In this document: piece after piece, positions 34,013 to 43,297 of the stretch
Numbering within the stretch: the stretch's first letter is position 1
Layout of the letters: every line of letters starts with the position of its first letter
Source: Candidatus Rifleibacteriota bacterium
Lineage (GTDB): Bacteria > Muiribacteriota > Ozemobacteria > Ozemobacterales > Ozemobacteraceae
Reading direction: 5' to 3'
DNA: 64,000 nt
NCBI GenBank assembly: GCA_024710355.1
Contig: JANJUX010000003.1
Location: forward strand, 1-64,000
Notes under the pieces: model-generated
What the model was told of the DNA's origin: nothing
The model's input: only the letters and a program-made list of their open reading frames with translations
The model's database searches: none
Program-made: the position numbers and the translations under genes

Positions 34013-34981
34013 CTAGTTCGCTTTTTTCTCGCCGGCCTTTGAGGTAGCTTTTTCGAGATGACGCTCGCAGTAGGCAATACGCTCTTCTGCGAGTTTTTTC
34101 ATTGTGGCGTCAGGTGAAGTTTCGAGAAACTTGCGATAATTAACGACCGCATCGGCGAAGTTGCCGGTGAAACCGTAGACTGAAGCCAGGTTATAGTAAG
34201 GATCAGGAAATTCAGGTTCAAAAAGAATGGCTTTTTTGTAATATTCGATGGCGTCTTTGTTTTTATCGAGCTGATAGTAGGCAATGCCAAGGTTGTTACA
34301 GATTTTGCCTGACCTGGGGGCGATTTTCAGGGCGTTTTTCCAGGATTCGAGGGCCTCTTCGATGCGGCCAAGTTTGAACTGGCAGTTGCCGATATTGTTG
34401 AGAATCTCGGCATTCTGCGGCGCCTTCTGCAGCGCCAGCTGGTTCTTTTCAAGAGCCTGGGCGTATTTTTTCTTTTCGTAAAGCCTGATAGCTTCGTTAT
34501 ACAGCTCTTCGGCGGTGCCGCTCACTTCAACAATTGCCGCCGGTTTGGTTTTGGGTGCGGGTGGCTTTTCGAGGCCCTTTTTGGGGTCAAGTTTGATCTC
34601 TTTTTTCGGCGTTTTTTCTTCGGGCTTCTTTGCTGTTTCAGACTTTTTATCGTCTTTTTTTATTTCGGGGGTCGCCGAAGCGGTCTTATCTTCTGCGGGT
34701 TTGGCGGATTTTTCAGGGGTCTGCTCGACCAGAGTCTTGTAGAGCCAGCCTTCAAGACCGTCTGAAAAAGACACTTTGAGCCAGTTCTTTTCTTCGAAAA
34801 GAATCTTGTAGCTGTCGCCACGCATTTTTTTGCCAATGATCGGCGAATTGAACTTGTTTTCCTTGCGCAGATTAATATAGCTGCCCTTTACAACGCCTTC
34901 ACGGGCCGGGGCTGCAAAAAGCGGCATGGCAACGGTCAGGGCACCGGCAACCAGCAGAATCTTGAGTGAATTTCTGATCAT
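34013..34981 (-). CDS. Secreted SH3-like and TPR protein
   Basis: A 322-residue protein with a signal peptide (MIRNSLKILLVAGALTVAMPLFA). A bacterial SH3-like domain (~25-85, GVVKGSYINLRKENKFNSPIIG...GLEGWLYKTLV), a Lys/Pro/Glu-rich linker (~90-155) and four TPR repeats (~160-300) follow. It probably binds peptidoglycan or protein partners in the envelope. The start is ATG 34981 with GGAGG six bases upstream, 57 bases inside the open frame. Confidence 0.88.
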   Translation of the reverse strand: MIRNSLKILLVAGALTVAMPLFAAPAREGVVKGSYINLRKENKFNSPIIGKKMRGDSYKILFEEKNWLKVSFSDGLEGWLYKTLVEQTPEKSAKPAEDKTASATPEIKKDDKKSETAKKPEEKTPKKEIKLDPKKGLEKPPAPKTKPAAIVEVSGTAEELYNEAIRLYEKKKYAQALEKNQLALQKAPQNAEILNNIGNCQFKLGRIEEALESWKNALKIAPRSGKICNNLGIAYYQLDKNKDAIEYYKKAILFEPEFPDPYYNLASVYGFTGNFADAVVNYRKFLETSPDATMKKLAEERIAYCERHLEKATSKAGEKKAN

Positions 34982-35047
34982 TCTTGCCTCCAGTAATATC
35001 AAGGGTGACAATATACCTTTATGAGCTGCGGCTGTCAATTGAGCTTG

Positions 35048-35827
35048 TCAGGCAACATTTACCCTGAGGGTAATGGTGGCCGGGCCCGAAATCGTTACCT
35101 GCAGCCGGTCACCATGGGTGACCGGGCCGATCCCCTCGGGCGTGCCGGTCAGAATCAGGTCACCAGGTTCGAGGGTCATACATGCCGAAATGTCAGCGAT
35201 CAGCTCGGCAAAGCCAAAAACCATGGCCTTCAGGCTGCTCTGCTGCACGATCACATCGTTTTTGCGGGTTTCGATAGCCCCGGCGGCCCAGTCTGGGGAA
35301 AAGGGCGCAACCAGCCCGGCAAGCGGCAGAAAGGTGTCAAAGCCTTTCGCCCGTGTCCATTGCCCGTCAGATTTCTGCAATTCTCTGGCGGTCATGTCGA
35401 GACAGGCAGTAACGCCGCCGATGTGATCTAACGCATCTTCAACCGCCACTTTTCTGGTTCGGCGGCAGATGACCAGCGCCAGTTCGCCTTCGTAATCGAT
35501 ACGGCCGGCATTTTCGGGCAGAATGACGCTGCCGCCTTCGCCAATGATCGAGCTTGGCGGTTTGCTGAACCACAGCGGCCGGTCAGGAACATCGTTACCC
35601 ATCTCCTGAGCGTGTTTTCGGTAGTTTCTGCCGACACAGAGTATCTTGCTGCCGCTGAAAGGCGGCATGGCATCACCAGGGAGCGCAGGACCGGAATCTG
35701 ATGACATGACCGCTTCTTTCTGGCATGCCTGGCTGACTGCGTCGTTGAATTGCGTTGAATGGCACGGCTGCCAGTTTTTCGCGATTGCCGAATAATGATT
35801 CCAGCCGTTTGGATTAAGATAAAACAT
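35048..35827 (-). CDS. Fumarylacetoacetate hydrolase family protein
   Basis: A 259-residue enzyme of the FAH superfamily. It has KILCVGRNYRKHAQEMG, the metal-binding segment IDYEGELALVI with later Asp in TACLDMTARELQ, GFDTFLPLAG and the C-terminal DLILTGTPEGIGPVTHGD. Members hydrolyse C-C bonds or decarboxylate oxo-acids (acylpyruvase, oxaloacetate decarboxylase). The exact substrate is unclear. AGGAG precedes the ATG by five bases. It lies downstream of aconitase on the same strand, separated by a hairpin. Confidence 0.9.
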   Translation of the reverse strand: MFYLNPNGWNHYSAIAKNWQPCHSTQFNDAVSQACQKEAVMSSDSGPALPGDAMPPFSGSKILCVGRNYRKHAQEMGNDVPDRPLWFSKPPSSIIGEGGSVILPENAGRIDYEGELALVICRRTRKVAVEDALDHIGGVTACLDMTARELQKSDGQWTRAKGFDTFLPLAGLVAPFSPDWAAGAIETRKNDVIVQQSSLKAMVFGFAELIADISACMTLEPGDLILTGTPEGIGPVTHGDRLQVTISGPATITLRVNVA

Positions 35828-35851
35828 TGTTACTCCTGTTGCCGATAAGCA

Positions 35852-35876
35852 AAAGCAGCCGCATGGCGGCTGCTTT
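35852..35876 (-). terminator. Hairpin between aconitase and FAH genes
   Basis: AAAGCAGCCGC pairs with GCGGCTGCTTT (11 bp) around ATG. It lies about 24 bases past the aconitase stop and 25 bases before the FAH-family start. The following U-tract is weak, so it may attenuate rather than fully stop. Confidence 0.6.
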
Positions 35877-35899
35877 GCCTGGTTAATCAGCTGATCAGA

Positions 35900-37816
35900 T
35901 CAGGCGAGAGCCTGCTGTTTGGCGTATGAAAGGCGACCACCGGCCTTGAGAATTACCATGTCTTCATCGCTCAGGGTATGAACGATCGGCATTTTATGGC
36001 CTCTGGTGACATTTTCGAGCACCAGTTCGCCGTTGAGGTTGTCGACATTGATCTTCAGTTCATCGCCCACTTCGATCCTGTCGTAGTCAGCCGGGTTTTT
36101 GAAGGTGGCGGGCAGGATACCGAAATTAACGAGATTGGCGAGATGTATGCGGGCGAAGCTTTTGCAGATAACCGCTTCGATACCGAGATACATCGGGCAG
36201 AGGGCGGCATGCTCGCGTGAACTGCCCTGACCGTAGTTGTCGCCACCGATGATGACGCTGCGCTTCATTTCGACGGCGCGTTTGTAGAACTGTGTATCAA
36301 CGCCTTCGAATACGTGTTTGGCGTATTCGGGCACGTTTGAACGCAGTGGCAGATATTTGCCGGCCGGCATGATATGGTCGGTGGTAATATTGTCGCCGAC
36401 TTTGATAACCGCTTTGGCGGCAATTTCACGGCTCATTTTTTCTTTTATCGGCAGGGCGGCGATGTTCGGGCCTCTGACGATTTCGACCTTGCTGCCGTCT
36501 TTGCCCGGGAAAATGAACATGCTGTCATCGATGGTGAATTTTTCGGGCATTTTGACTTCGGGGTATTTGCCCCATTTGCGCGGGTCGGTGAATTTGCCTT
36601 CGACCGAGGCGACGGCTGCCACTTCGGGGCTGACCAGATAAACCTGGGCAGAATCAGTACCTGAGCGTTTTTCGAAGTTTCGGTTCGAGGTTCTCAGGGC
36701 AATGGCATCTGACTTCGGGGCGAAACCCATGCCGATGCAGGGACCGCAGGCATTTTCAAGAAGACGGGCACCGGCAGCGACCAGGTCAGAAAGTTTCCCT
36801 TCGTCGGCGAGCATGCGCAGAACCTGGCGTGAGCCCGGCGCAATCCCGAGTGACAGGCGCGGATGCACGGTTTTGCCTTTGAGAATCATGGCGGCACGGG
36901 TCAGGTCGGTATAGCTCGAGTTGGTGCAGCTGCCGATCATAACCTGGTCGACCAGCAGGTGTTCGAGTTCTGAGATCGGTTTGACGATATCAGGCATGTG
37001 CGGGCAGGCTGCCAGCGGCTCGATTTTGCTCAGGTCGATGTCGATAACGCGGTCATAGGTGGCGTCGGGGTCGGCTTTGAGCTCGATCCAGTCGGCTTCG
37101 CGGCCCTGGGCCTTGAGAAATCTCTTCGTTTCACCATCGCTGGGGAAAACCGAAGTGGTGGCGCCGAGTTCGGCACCCATGTTGGTGATGGTCGCGCGTT
37201 CAGGCACGGTGAGGGTGTCGATGCCGGGTCCGGCGTATTCATAAACGTAGCCAACTCCGCCCTTGACCGTTTCGCGGCGCAGGATTTCGAGAATGACGTC
37301 TTTGGCTGCAACCCATGGCTGCAGCTTGCCGGTCAGATTGACTTTAACGACCATCGGCATTTTGAGATTGAAGGGCTGCCCAGCCATGGCCATTGCCACA
37401 TCGAGACCGCCGGCACCGATGGCCAGCATGCCGATACCACCGCAGGTCGGGGTGTGGCTGTCTGAGCCGATCAGGGTTTTGCCCGGTTTGCCGAAACGTT
37501 CGAGGTGAACCTGGTGGCAGATGCCGTTGCCGGGGCGGGAAAAAACGATGCCGAACTTATCGGCAATGGTCTGCAGAAAAATATGATCATCCGGATTTTT
37601 GTAATCCATCTGGGAGGTGTTATGGTCGACATAGCTGACCGACAGCTCGGTTCTGACGCGTGGCACGCCGAGAGCTTCGAACTGCAGATAGGCCATGGTG
37701 CCGGTGGCATCCTGGGTCAGTGTCTGGTCCATTTTGATGTTGATCGGGCTTTTGGCGGTCATTTCGCCGCTGACGAGATGCTGTTTGATAATTTTCTGGG
37801 TAATATTCAGGGCCAT
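35900..37816 (-). CDS. Aconitate hydratase, short (Aquifex-type) form
   Basis: A 638-residue TCA-cycle enzyme interconverting citrate and isocitrate. The [4Fe-4S] ligands appear in GSCTNSS and ACGPCIGMG. Further motifs are LIGSDSHTPTCGGIGMLAIGAGG, SRNFEKRSG-like NRNFEKRSG and the swivel-domain GDNYGQGSSREHAAL. The length fits the compact bacterial aconitase group rather than AcnA (~890) or AcnB. The start is ATG 37816 (MALNITQKI) behind AAGGAGA. The frame extends further without a ribosome-binding site. A homoaconitase role is possible but less likely. Confidence 0.93.
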   Translation of the reverse strand: MALNITQKIIKQHLVSGEMTAKSPINIKMDQTLTQDATGTMAYLQFEALGVPRVRTELSVSYVDHNTSQMDYKNPDDHIFLQTIADKFGIVFSRPGNGICHQVHLERFGKPGKTLIGSDSHTPTCGGIGMLAIGAGGLDVAMAMAGQPFNLKMPMVVKVNLTGKLQPWVAAKDVILEILRRETVKGGVGYVYEYAGPGIDTLTVPERATITNMGAELGATTSVFPSDGETKRFLKAQGREADWIELKADPDATYDRVIDIDLSKIEPLAACPHMPDIVKPISELEHLLVDQVMIGSCTNSSYTDLTRAAMILKGKTVHPRLSLGIAPGSRQVLRMLADEGKLSDLVAAGARLLENACGPCIGMGFAPKSDAIALRTSNRNFEKRSGTDSAQVYLVSPEVAAVASVEGKFTDPRKWGKYPEVKMPEKFTIDDSMFIFPGKDGSKVEIVRGPNIAALPIKEKMSREIAAKAVIKVGDNITTDHIMPAGKYLPLRSNVPEYAKHVFEGVDTQFYKRAVEMKRSVIIGGDNYGQGSSREHAALCPMYLGIEAVICKSFARIHLANLVNFGILPATFKNPADYDRIEVGDELKINVDNLNGELVLENVTRGHKMPIVHTLSDEDMVILKAGGRLSYAKQQALA

Positions 37817-37918
37817 TCTCTTCTCCTTGAACTCGCACATGCAGATGTATTTTCTTCCCCGGGGCACGGGGTTTATAACCGATTAACAGCTATGACTGCT
37901 TTATGTAAAAAGCTTAAT

Positions 37919-38398
37919 TTACTTCAGTTCAGGTGTTTCGCTGGCGACGGGTACAACCACATCTTTTCTGAACTGCAGGCCTTTGAGCGGAATGTCGACG
38001 ATCAGGTCTTCATTGCCGTCGAGCTCTGCTGGCTCAAGCGGATCACGACCGCGCGAAAGCACCTTGACCAGTTCTATGGTGTTGTGATCAGGGCAGTTGC
38101 CAGGCTCATCCTGTTCGTAGCCACATTCGGGGCAACGAAAAATGTCGGGCAGATAGGTCATGGCCTTCTCTGCATCTTTAAGGAACATGGCGTCTTCGTC
38201 TTCCTGCACCTGAGCTTTTTTCTTGTCGGTTGCAGCCTTTTTCCGGCGGGCGCTGCCCTTGCTGCTTTCGCTGGCTTTTGGTGCAGCCTGTATTCGGGTC
38301 TGGCCACTCAGCGGCAGGCCATCAAAATAAGAAAACCCTGCCCCCATAAGGGCGAGCAGGGTCAGAATTCTGAGTTTTCTGTCTTTAAGAGAAAACAA
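37919..38398 (-). CDS. Secreted or membrane-anchored small protein with metal-binding CxxC/CPDH motif
   Basis: A 159-residue protein. It has a hydrophobic N-terminus (RILTLLALMGAGFSYFDGL), a basic Lys/Ala linker and then FRCPECGYEQDEPGNCPDHNTIELV. This resembles the heavy-metal-binding CPxC...GxCPxC/H ribbon. The start is a TTG 11 bases after the upstream ptsN-like gene, so the two are probably cotranscribed. I do not recognise a defined function. Confidence 0.65.
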   Translation of the reverse strand: MFSLKDRKLRILTLLALMGAGFSYFDGLPLSGQTRIQAAPKASESSKGSARRKKAATDKKKAQVQEDEDAMFLKDAEKAMTYLPDIFRCPECGYEQDEPGNCPDHNTIELVKVLSRGRDPLEPAELDGNEDLIVDIPLKGLQFRKDVVVPVASETPELK

Positions 38399-38409
38399 GC
38401 TGTCGTCTC

Positions 38410-38862
38410 TCAGTCGTTTTCTTTGATGATCTGCATGACTTCTGCCGCGTCTTTGGCCTGGAGCAGAGAGTTTTTGAAATCATCACCGCGCAGCAGGCGG
38501 GAAATCTTGGCAAGAAGCTTCAGATAAGGGCCGCCGGAAGAAATCGGCGCGAGGAGCATGAACACCAGATTCACCGGCGCATTGTCGATCGCCTTGAAAT
38601 CAATACCGGCTTCGGATCTGAAAAAAGCGACGGTAAGGTCTTTGATGGCGCTCGAACGGGCGTGCGGCATGGCAATGCCTCCGCCAACACCAGTGGTGCC
38701 AAGTTTTTCTCTTTCAAAGAGGGCGTCTTTGAGGGCAGCTGGTTCTTTTATTGAACCGGTTTTCTGCAGTGATGAAATGAATTTTTCAATGGCCTGATCT
38801 TTGTTTTCTGCTTCGAAATTCAGGAAAACCTGGTTTTCCTTGAGCACATCTACCAATTGCAT
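38410..38862 (-). CDS. PTS EIIA domain protein (PtsN/fructose type)
   Basis: A 150-residue EIIA of the nitrogen/fructose class. The phosphoacceptor His is in GGGIAMPHAR (near residue 68), and FMLLAPISSGGPYLKLLAKISRLL follows. Such proteins accept phosphate from HPr/NPr and often regulate rather than transport. No permease EIIB/EIIC gene is adjacent, which favours a regulatory role. GGAGGG precedes the ATG. Confidence 0.9.
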   Translation of the reverse strand: MQLVDVLKENQVFLNFEAENKDQAIEKFISSLQKTGSIKEPAALKDALFEREKLGTTGVGGGIAMPHARSSAIKDLTVAFFRSEAGIDFKAIDNAPVNLVFMLLAPISSGGPYLKLLAKISRLLRGDDFKNSLLQAKDAAEVMQIIKEND

Positions 38863-38951
38863 GACATTGCCCTCCGATGGGTGAGGTTATATAGCTAGAT
38901 TATACGAACAGCATTTTCTGAATGCAATCTCTTTTTCGTAAATTACCAAAT

Positions 38952-40331
38952 TTATTGCGCATTAACAAGCAGCAGGTTAACCGTTTGCCCGCGGATAATT
39001 CTCAGAACAGCCCGACCCTCTTTTGCCATCTGGGCCATAGCCGCTTCAAAAGCTTTTTCGTCGAGTGTTACGGTGCGGTTGGCCTGATGAATGACATCGC
39101 CCGGACGCAGACCGGCGCGCTCTGCCGCAGAACCGGAAATGACCGAGGTGATGACACAGCCTTCGTCAACGTAAAGATCGTATTTTCTTACCAGTTCCCC
39201 GGTAATTTTGCTGACGGCCACTCCGAGAGGGTTCTTTGCTGCCGGGTTTTCCCTGAATTCAACTTCGGCAACGCCTTCCTTGCCCTTGCGAAAGATTTTG
39301 ATGCTGACTTTGTCGCCGACGCGATGGTCGTCAATTCCTTCCTGAAAGTCACTGGGATTGCGAATTTTTTTGCCATCGATTTCAAGAATGACATCGCCCG
39401 GAGCCAGTCTGGCTTTTTCTGCCGATGAATCTTTGGCCACGTCGGTGATCAGCACGCCCTCTTCCGGGATTTCGAAGTATTTGGCGAGGTCAGGTGTGAT
39501 GCGCTGAACCGTCACTCCCAGAAAAGCTTTTTTTACTTTTCCGTATGCCATCAGGTCACCCACGATTCGCTTGGCGCGGTTAACCGGTATGGCAAAGCCA
39601 ATGCCCTGTCCGTAAGGGATGATGGCGGTATTGATGCCGATCAGTTCGCCGCGCGAATTGATGAGAGCGCCGCCGGAGTTGCCGGGATTGATCGAAGCAT
39701 CGGTCTGAATCAGGTCTTTATAAGAGCGGTTGCGGTCAACCGAAAGGTCGCGGTTGATTGCCGAAATAACGCCGGTAGTAACGGTCATGCCAAGGCCAAA
39801 TGGGTTGCCGATGGCGATAACCCATTCGCCAACCCGCATGGTTGAAGAGTCGCCAATGGGTATGTGCGGCAGCGCGTTGTCTGCTTCGATTTTGAGCACC
39901 GCCAGATCAGTGAGCGTATCTTTGCCGATAATGGTGGCCTTGAAGCTTTTGCCGTTGTTGAGCTTAACCTGAATTTCATCAGCGTCGGCGATGACGTGCT
40001 CGTTGGTGAGCAGATGCCCATCGGGGCTGATCAGAACGCCTGAACCGTTGCCGCGCTTCGGAATTACGTTGTTGTGACCCATAAAATCATCATCGAAAAG
40101 GTGCCCGAAAAACTGGTCTAGAAACGGGTCGCCAGAGCCGGCGCGGCGCCGGGCCCTGACATACTGGACCGATTCGATGGCCACGACTGCCGGGCTGACT
40201 TTTTCGGCAATGTCGGCAATGAGTGAAGTGCCAAAAAGCTCCGACGGTGCGGCATTGGCGGCGGTTGAATTCAGAGAGAAAATGATGAGTAAAAGCAACG
40301 ATACCGCAAAAAAAACATTTCTACGGTTCAT
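38952..40331 (-). CDS. HtrA/Deg periplasmic serine protease with two PDZ domains
   Basis: A 459-residue protein with a signal peptide (MNRRNVFFAVSLLLLIIFSLNSTAANA). The protease triad is His112 (NEHV), Asp142 (TDLAVL) and Ser219 (GNSGGAL). PDZ1 is at ~255-345 (AFLGVTVQ) and PDZ2 at ~365-455. DegP-type enzymes degrade or refold damaged envelope proteins. Its ATG overlaps the anti-sigma stop by four bases, so it is the output gene of an ECF-controlled operon, as in rpoE-mucD systems. Confidence 0.95.
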   Translation of the reverse strand: MNRRNVFFAVSLLLLIIFSLNSTAANAAPSELFGTSLIADIAEKVSPAVVAIESVQYVRARRRAGSGDPFLDQFFGHLFDDDFMGHNNVIPKRGNGSGVLISPDGHLLTNEHVIADADEIQVKLNNGKSFKATIIGKDTLTDLAVLKIEADNALPHIPIGDSSTMRVGEWVIAIGNPFGLGMTVTTGVISAINRDLSVDRNRSYKDLIQTDASINPGNSGGALINSRGELIGINTAIIPYGQGIGFAIPVNRAKRIVGDLMAYGKVKKAFLGVTVQRITPDLAKYFEIPEEGVLITDVAKDSSAEKARLAPGDVILEIDGKKIRNPSDFQEGIDDHRVGDKVSIKIFRKGKEGVAEVEFRENPAAKNPLGVAVSKITGELVRKYDLYVDEGCVITSVISGSAAERAGLRPGDVIHQANRTVTLDEKAFEAAMAQMAKEGRAVLRIIRGQTVNLLLVNAQ

Positions 40332-40918
40332 GGTTTCCTCCAGAGATTGTCGTTGACGAGCTCAATTGAAGGCAATGCTGCGTTTACAGAAGCCGGTTCC
40401 TGCGGGTGAGCGCGGTTAAATTCCTCAAGTCGCGCGAGGAATTCTTTGACTTCAGCACCGGAAACATGCTCTAGCGCATCGGGGTCGGCGGGCGGCAGTT
40501 CGGCAACCCGCACAGTCTGACTTTTGGCTCTGGCCGAGTAGGCCTGCACTGCTGCGCTGCCCTTTTCCGGCTCATGATTGATCTGCACGAGAAAAACGAA
40601 CATCAGCAGACATGCGGCAGGCACCGCAAGTTCGAGCGGCTGCAGAAACCGGTCGAGCAGCCAGGCGAGCGCCCCTTCGCCGGATGAACCGGAGTCATTG
40701 CCGTCAGAGGCAACGGCCTGCATGATGTTTTCGTGCAGACCTGCCGGATATGCTGGTGGCGGCGTTTCGGCGAGCTTTTCGAGCATCTCGGTATGAAATT
40801 TTATATCGGACGAACAGTCGGGGCATCTGCTGGCATGCATCAGTACATCCTGCCAGCGGGCCGAATCTTCTGCCAGATTCTGATCAAGAGCATCCAGATA
40901 GCGATTGCATTTTTTCAT
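40328..40918 (-). CDS. Membrane anti-sigma factor
   Basis: A 196-residue protein. An N-terminal zinc-type anti-sigma motif, HASRCPDCSSDIKFH (near residue 28), is followed by one transmembrane segment (LELAVPAACLLMFVFLVQI, ~94-113) and a periplasmic C-terminal part. The gene overlaps the ECF sigma gene by four bases and HtrA by four bases. It should hold the sigma factor at the membrane until envelope stress. Confidence 0.85.
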   Translation of the reverse strand: MKKCNRYLDALDQNLAEDSARWQDVLMHASRCPDCSSDIKFHTEMLEKLAETPPPAYPAGLHENIMQAVASDGNDSGSSGEGALAWLLDRFLQPLELAVPAACLLMFVFLVQINHEPEKGSAAVQAYSARAKSQTVRVAELPPADPDALEHVSGAEVKEFLARLEEFNRAHPQEPASVNAALPSIELVNDNLWRKP

Positions 40919-41538
40919 TCGAGTCTCCCATACACATAGGCCTGAAGCGATTCCTGTAATATCCGTCGGCCACGATTGATGCGTGATTTAACGGTTCCGA
41001 CGGGGATCTCAAGAACTTCTGAGATCTTTTCGAGAGGAAGCCCTTCAATATCTTTGAGAATCACCGGCATTCGGTAGGTTTCGGGCAGTCTGGCAACCTT
41101 TTCGGCAACTGCCTGCTGGTTGAGCTGGCGGGTTTCATTGTCGAGAACTTCGTCTTCAGGTGAAGCGGCGGTAAATGATTCCCACCAGTGCATCATCGTC
41201 TGCAGCAGACCTTCTTTTTCACGCTTGCGCTTTTCTGCCAGGCTGATGCAGGTATTGGCCGCGATGCGATATATCCAGGTTTTCAGTGAAGACCTGCCTT
41301 CGAACCTGCCTATTGCCCTGAAAATCTTGATAAATACCTCCTGAGCGGCATCCATGGCCTCGTTTTCATCAGCAAAGAAACGATAGCAGATGCGATAGAC
41401 AGTTTTTTCATAGGCAGATACGAGTTTTGCCGCAGCTTTTTGGTCGCCGCGCCTGATATCTGCAAGCAACTGTTCATCGCCCGCTGCTTCAATAGTTTTA
41501 GACTGTGGTGATCCGCTCTGGGTTCCGGAATTTTTCAT
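40915..41538 (-). CDS. ECF RNA polymerase sigma factor (RpoE-like)
   Basis: A 207-residue sigma-70 group 4 protein. Region 2 reads YRFFADENEAMDAAQEVFIKIFRAIGRFEGRSSLKTWIYRIAANTCIS. Region 4 reads ARLPETYRMPVILKDIEGLPLEKISEVLEIPVGTVKSRINRGRRIL. It is encoded directly before its anti-sigma factor and HtrA, implying an envelope-stress regulon. Confidence 0.95.
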   Translation of the reverse strand: MKNSGTQSGSPQSKTIEAAGDEQLLADIRRGDQKAAAKLVSAYEKTVYRICYRFFADENEAMDAAQEVFIKIFRAIGRFEGRSSLKTWIYRIAANTCISLAEKRKREKEGLLQTMMHWWESFTAASPEDEVLDNETRQLNQQAVAEKVARLPETYRMPVILKDIEGLPLEKISEVLEIPVGTVKSRINRGRRILQESLQAYVYGRLE

Positions 41539-41541
41539 GGC

Positions 41542-42039
41542 TTACCAATGAAAAAATGGCATTTTTTTGTACACCCGACTGGTTTTGTCTGGGTGTATGC
41601 CCACCTGAAAAGTCTGCTCGTGAGACTTCTGGCGACCATGCAGGGCGCCGGGAGAATATAATCTGACGGTGATAAAATAGTAGCCGGCCGGCATTTCGAT
41701 CTCGGGAAAATAGAAAACCCGGCGGTTTCTTTCGCTGACGACCTCGTCAAAGTCATGGTTGAGAGATGCGAGCCGCTTTTCGCCAAGCCAGAGTTCGACC
41801 CGGTCGGCAAGCTGCGAGATGCGTTTCGGGTTTTCGCCGCCAAATGATTCGATAGTTATCGACAGGCGCCCGGTACCGGTTATCGGGTCCGGGATGTCGA
41901 CCGAATTCGCCTGCCTGGGATCCGGTTCCCGCAAAAAGGTGGGCACAAGTTCACTTGGGGTTGCCAGCTGACCAGAAGCAGATAACGGCATCAGACACAG
42001 GCTCAACAGAATAAAAATTACGGGGTGGCGCGCTGACAT
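41542..42039 (-). CDS. Secreted beta-rich protein of unknown function
   Basis: A 165-residue protein with signal peptide MSARHPVIFILLSLCLMPLSASG. The mature domain has alternating strands (RLSITIESFG, VELWLGEKRLASL, GYYFITVRLYSPG) like an Ig-type or carbohydrate-binding sandwich. No family was recognised. It lies three bases after the HD-GYP gene and three before the sigma gene, so it is within the stress operon. Confidence 0.7.
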   Translation of the reverse strand: MSARHPVIFILLSLCLMPLSASGQLATPSELVPTFLREPDPRQANSVDIPDPITGTGRLSITIESFGGENPKRISQLADRVELWLGEKRLASLNHDFDEVVSERNRRVFYFPEIEMPAGYYFITVRLYSPGALHGRQKSHEQTFQVGIHPDKTSRVYKKMPFFHW

Positions 42040-42042
42040 ATT

Positions 42043-43290
42043 TCAGGCAGCAGTGCTGGCGGTTACATTGAGTTTTGCGGCATCAGCGGGGCCTTTGATA
42101 AAAAGGTCCTTGTATTCAAGCAGGTTGACTTCGACCCTTTCCTTGATGCGCCGGCCTGAAGAATCAGCCACTATTTTTATTACGGGTCTGATAACTGAAG
42201 TCGGGTTGTTTTTGAGAACAAGAGCGATAGAACCGTCATTCAGACTTACAAGACTGCCCGCCGGGTAAAGCGAAAATTTGCGGATAAAAGCACCGAGAAT
42301 CGCCGGGTCGAAGTGACTGTCCATGCCGGCGGTGAGAATCTTCATCGCCTCATAGGGAGTCATGGCGATGCGATAAGGCCGGTCGGTGGTCAGGGCGTCG
42401 TAAACGTCGGCAACGGCGCAGATGCGGGCAAAAAGAGAAATTTCGGTGCCCTTGAGCTTGCGCGGATAGCCCCCACCCTGAAACTTTTCGTGGTGCTGCA
42501 ACGCGACCATTCTCGCTCTTTCGCTGACACCCTTCGATTTCGCCAGAATTTCATAGCCGTAGTTGGGGTGCGAGCGCATTTCGGCAAATTCCTGGTCGGT
42601 GAGTTTGCCGTCTTTGTTGAGAATACTCAGTGGAATCTTGAGTTTTCCGACGTCGTGCAGCATGCCGCCGGTGCCGAGATCTTCAAGATCGGCTTTCTTC
42701 AGACCAAGGGCCTGGCCGATCATCAGCGAAATGGTTGCGACGTTGATATTGTGCGTAAAAGTGTAGTCGTCGAATGATTTGATATCCATCAGGTTCATGA
42801 TAGCGTCTGGCTGCTGCAGAACCTCTTCGACGAGGGTGTGCGATACTTCCTGGGTTTGTTTTACATCTATGCCATGCCCGGCGCGAACCTGATGGATGAC
42901 ATCTGAAACGGCCTTGAAGGCGACGACCTGCGTTTTTTTGCTGATAATGACCTTTTCGCCGGTGGTGATGGCCTTCATTTCCGGAAACTTTTCGAACAGC
43001 AGATCGAAGTTTCTCGCGACCCCCGCAACGCTCTCGGCGTCTGAAATGTCGGTGATCTGAAAGTCGTTGACGATATACTCTTTGCCGTCATTGGTTCGCA
43101 GATAGAGATCTTTTCTGATCATCAGGGCCTCGACGTCATATTCACAGACCAGGCCCTTGAAAATGAAGCGTGATGGCATCTGCTTGTTGCCAATGCGGTC
43201 ACCGGGCAGCCAGACGAACTCCTTGCTGGAGCCTATGTAGCTGTAACCGGTGAAGATGGTGATGTCTGTAAGTTTTTTGGTTTCGGCCAT
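42043..43290 (-). CDS. HD-GYP domain phosphodiesterase
   Basis: A 415-residue protein. An N-terminal domain of unknown fold (~1-130) precedes an HD-GYP domain with THNINVATISLMIG, the HD pair in MLHDVGKLKIP (~213), and ALQHHEKFQGGGYPRKLKG, the GYP motif. HD-GYP enzymes degrade cyclic-di-GMP. The motif is intact and activity is expected. It heads the operon that leads to the ECF sigma, anti-sigma and HtrA genes. Its Shine-Dalgarno lies in the 3' arm of an upstream hairpin. Confidence 0.9.
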   Translation of the reverse strand: MAETKKLTDITIFTGYSYIGSSKEFVWLPGDRIGNKQMPSRFIFKGLVCEYDVEALMIRKDLYLRTNDGKEYIVNDFQITDISDAESVAGVARNFDLLFEKFPEMKAITTGEKVIISKKTQVVAFKAVSDVIHQVRAGHGIDVKQTQEVSHTLVEEVLQQPDAIMNLMDIKSFDDYTFTHNINVATISLMIGQALGLKKADLEDLGTGGMLHDVGKLKIPLSILNKDGKLTDQEFAEMRSHPNYGYEILAKSKGVSERARMVALQHHEKFQGGGYPRKLKGTEISLFARICAVADVYDALTTDRPYRIAMTPYEAMKILTAGMDSHFDPAILGAFIRKFSLYPAGSLVSLNDGSIALVLKNNPTSVIRPVIKIVADSSGRRIKERVEVNLLEYKDLFIKGPADAAKLNVTASTAA

Positions 43291-43297
43291 AAATAAA

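Noticed and set aside
37505..38527. 340-codon plus-strand open frame opposite aconitase and the next gene
   Set aside because: It is antisense to clearly recognised genes and its product shows no domain. Long shadow frames are common at this GC content.
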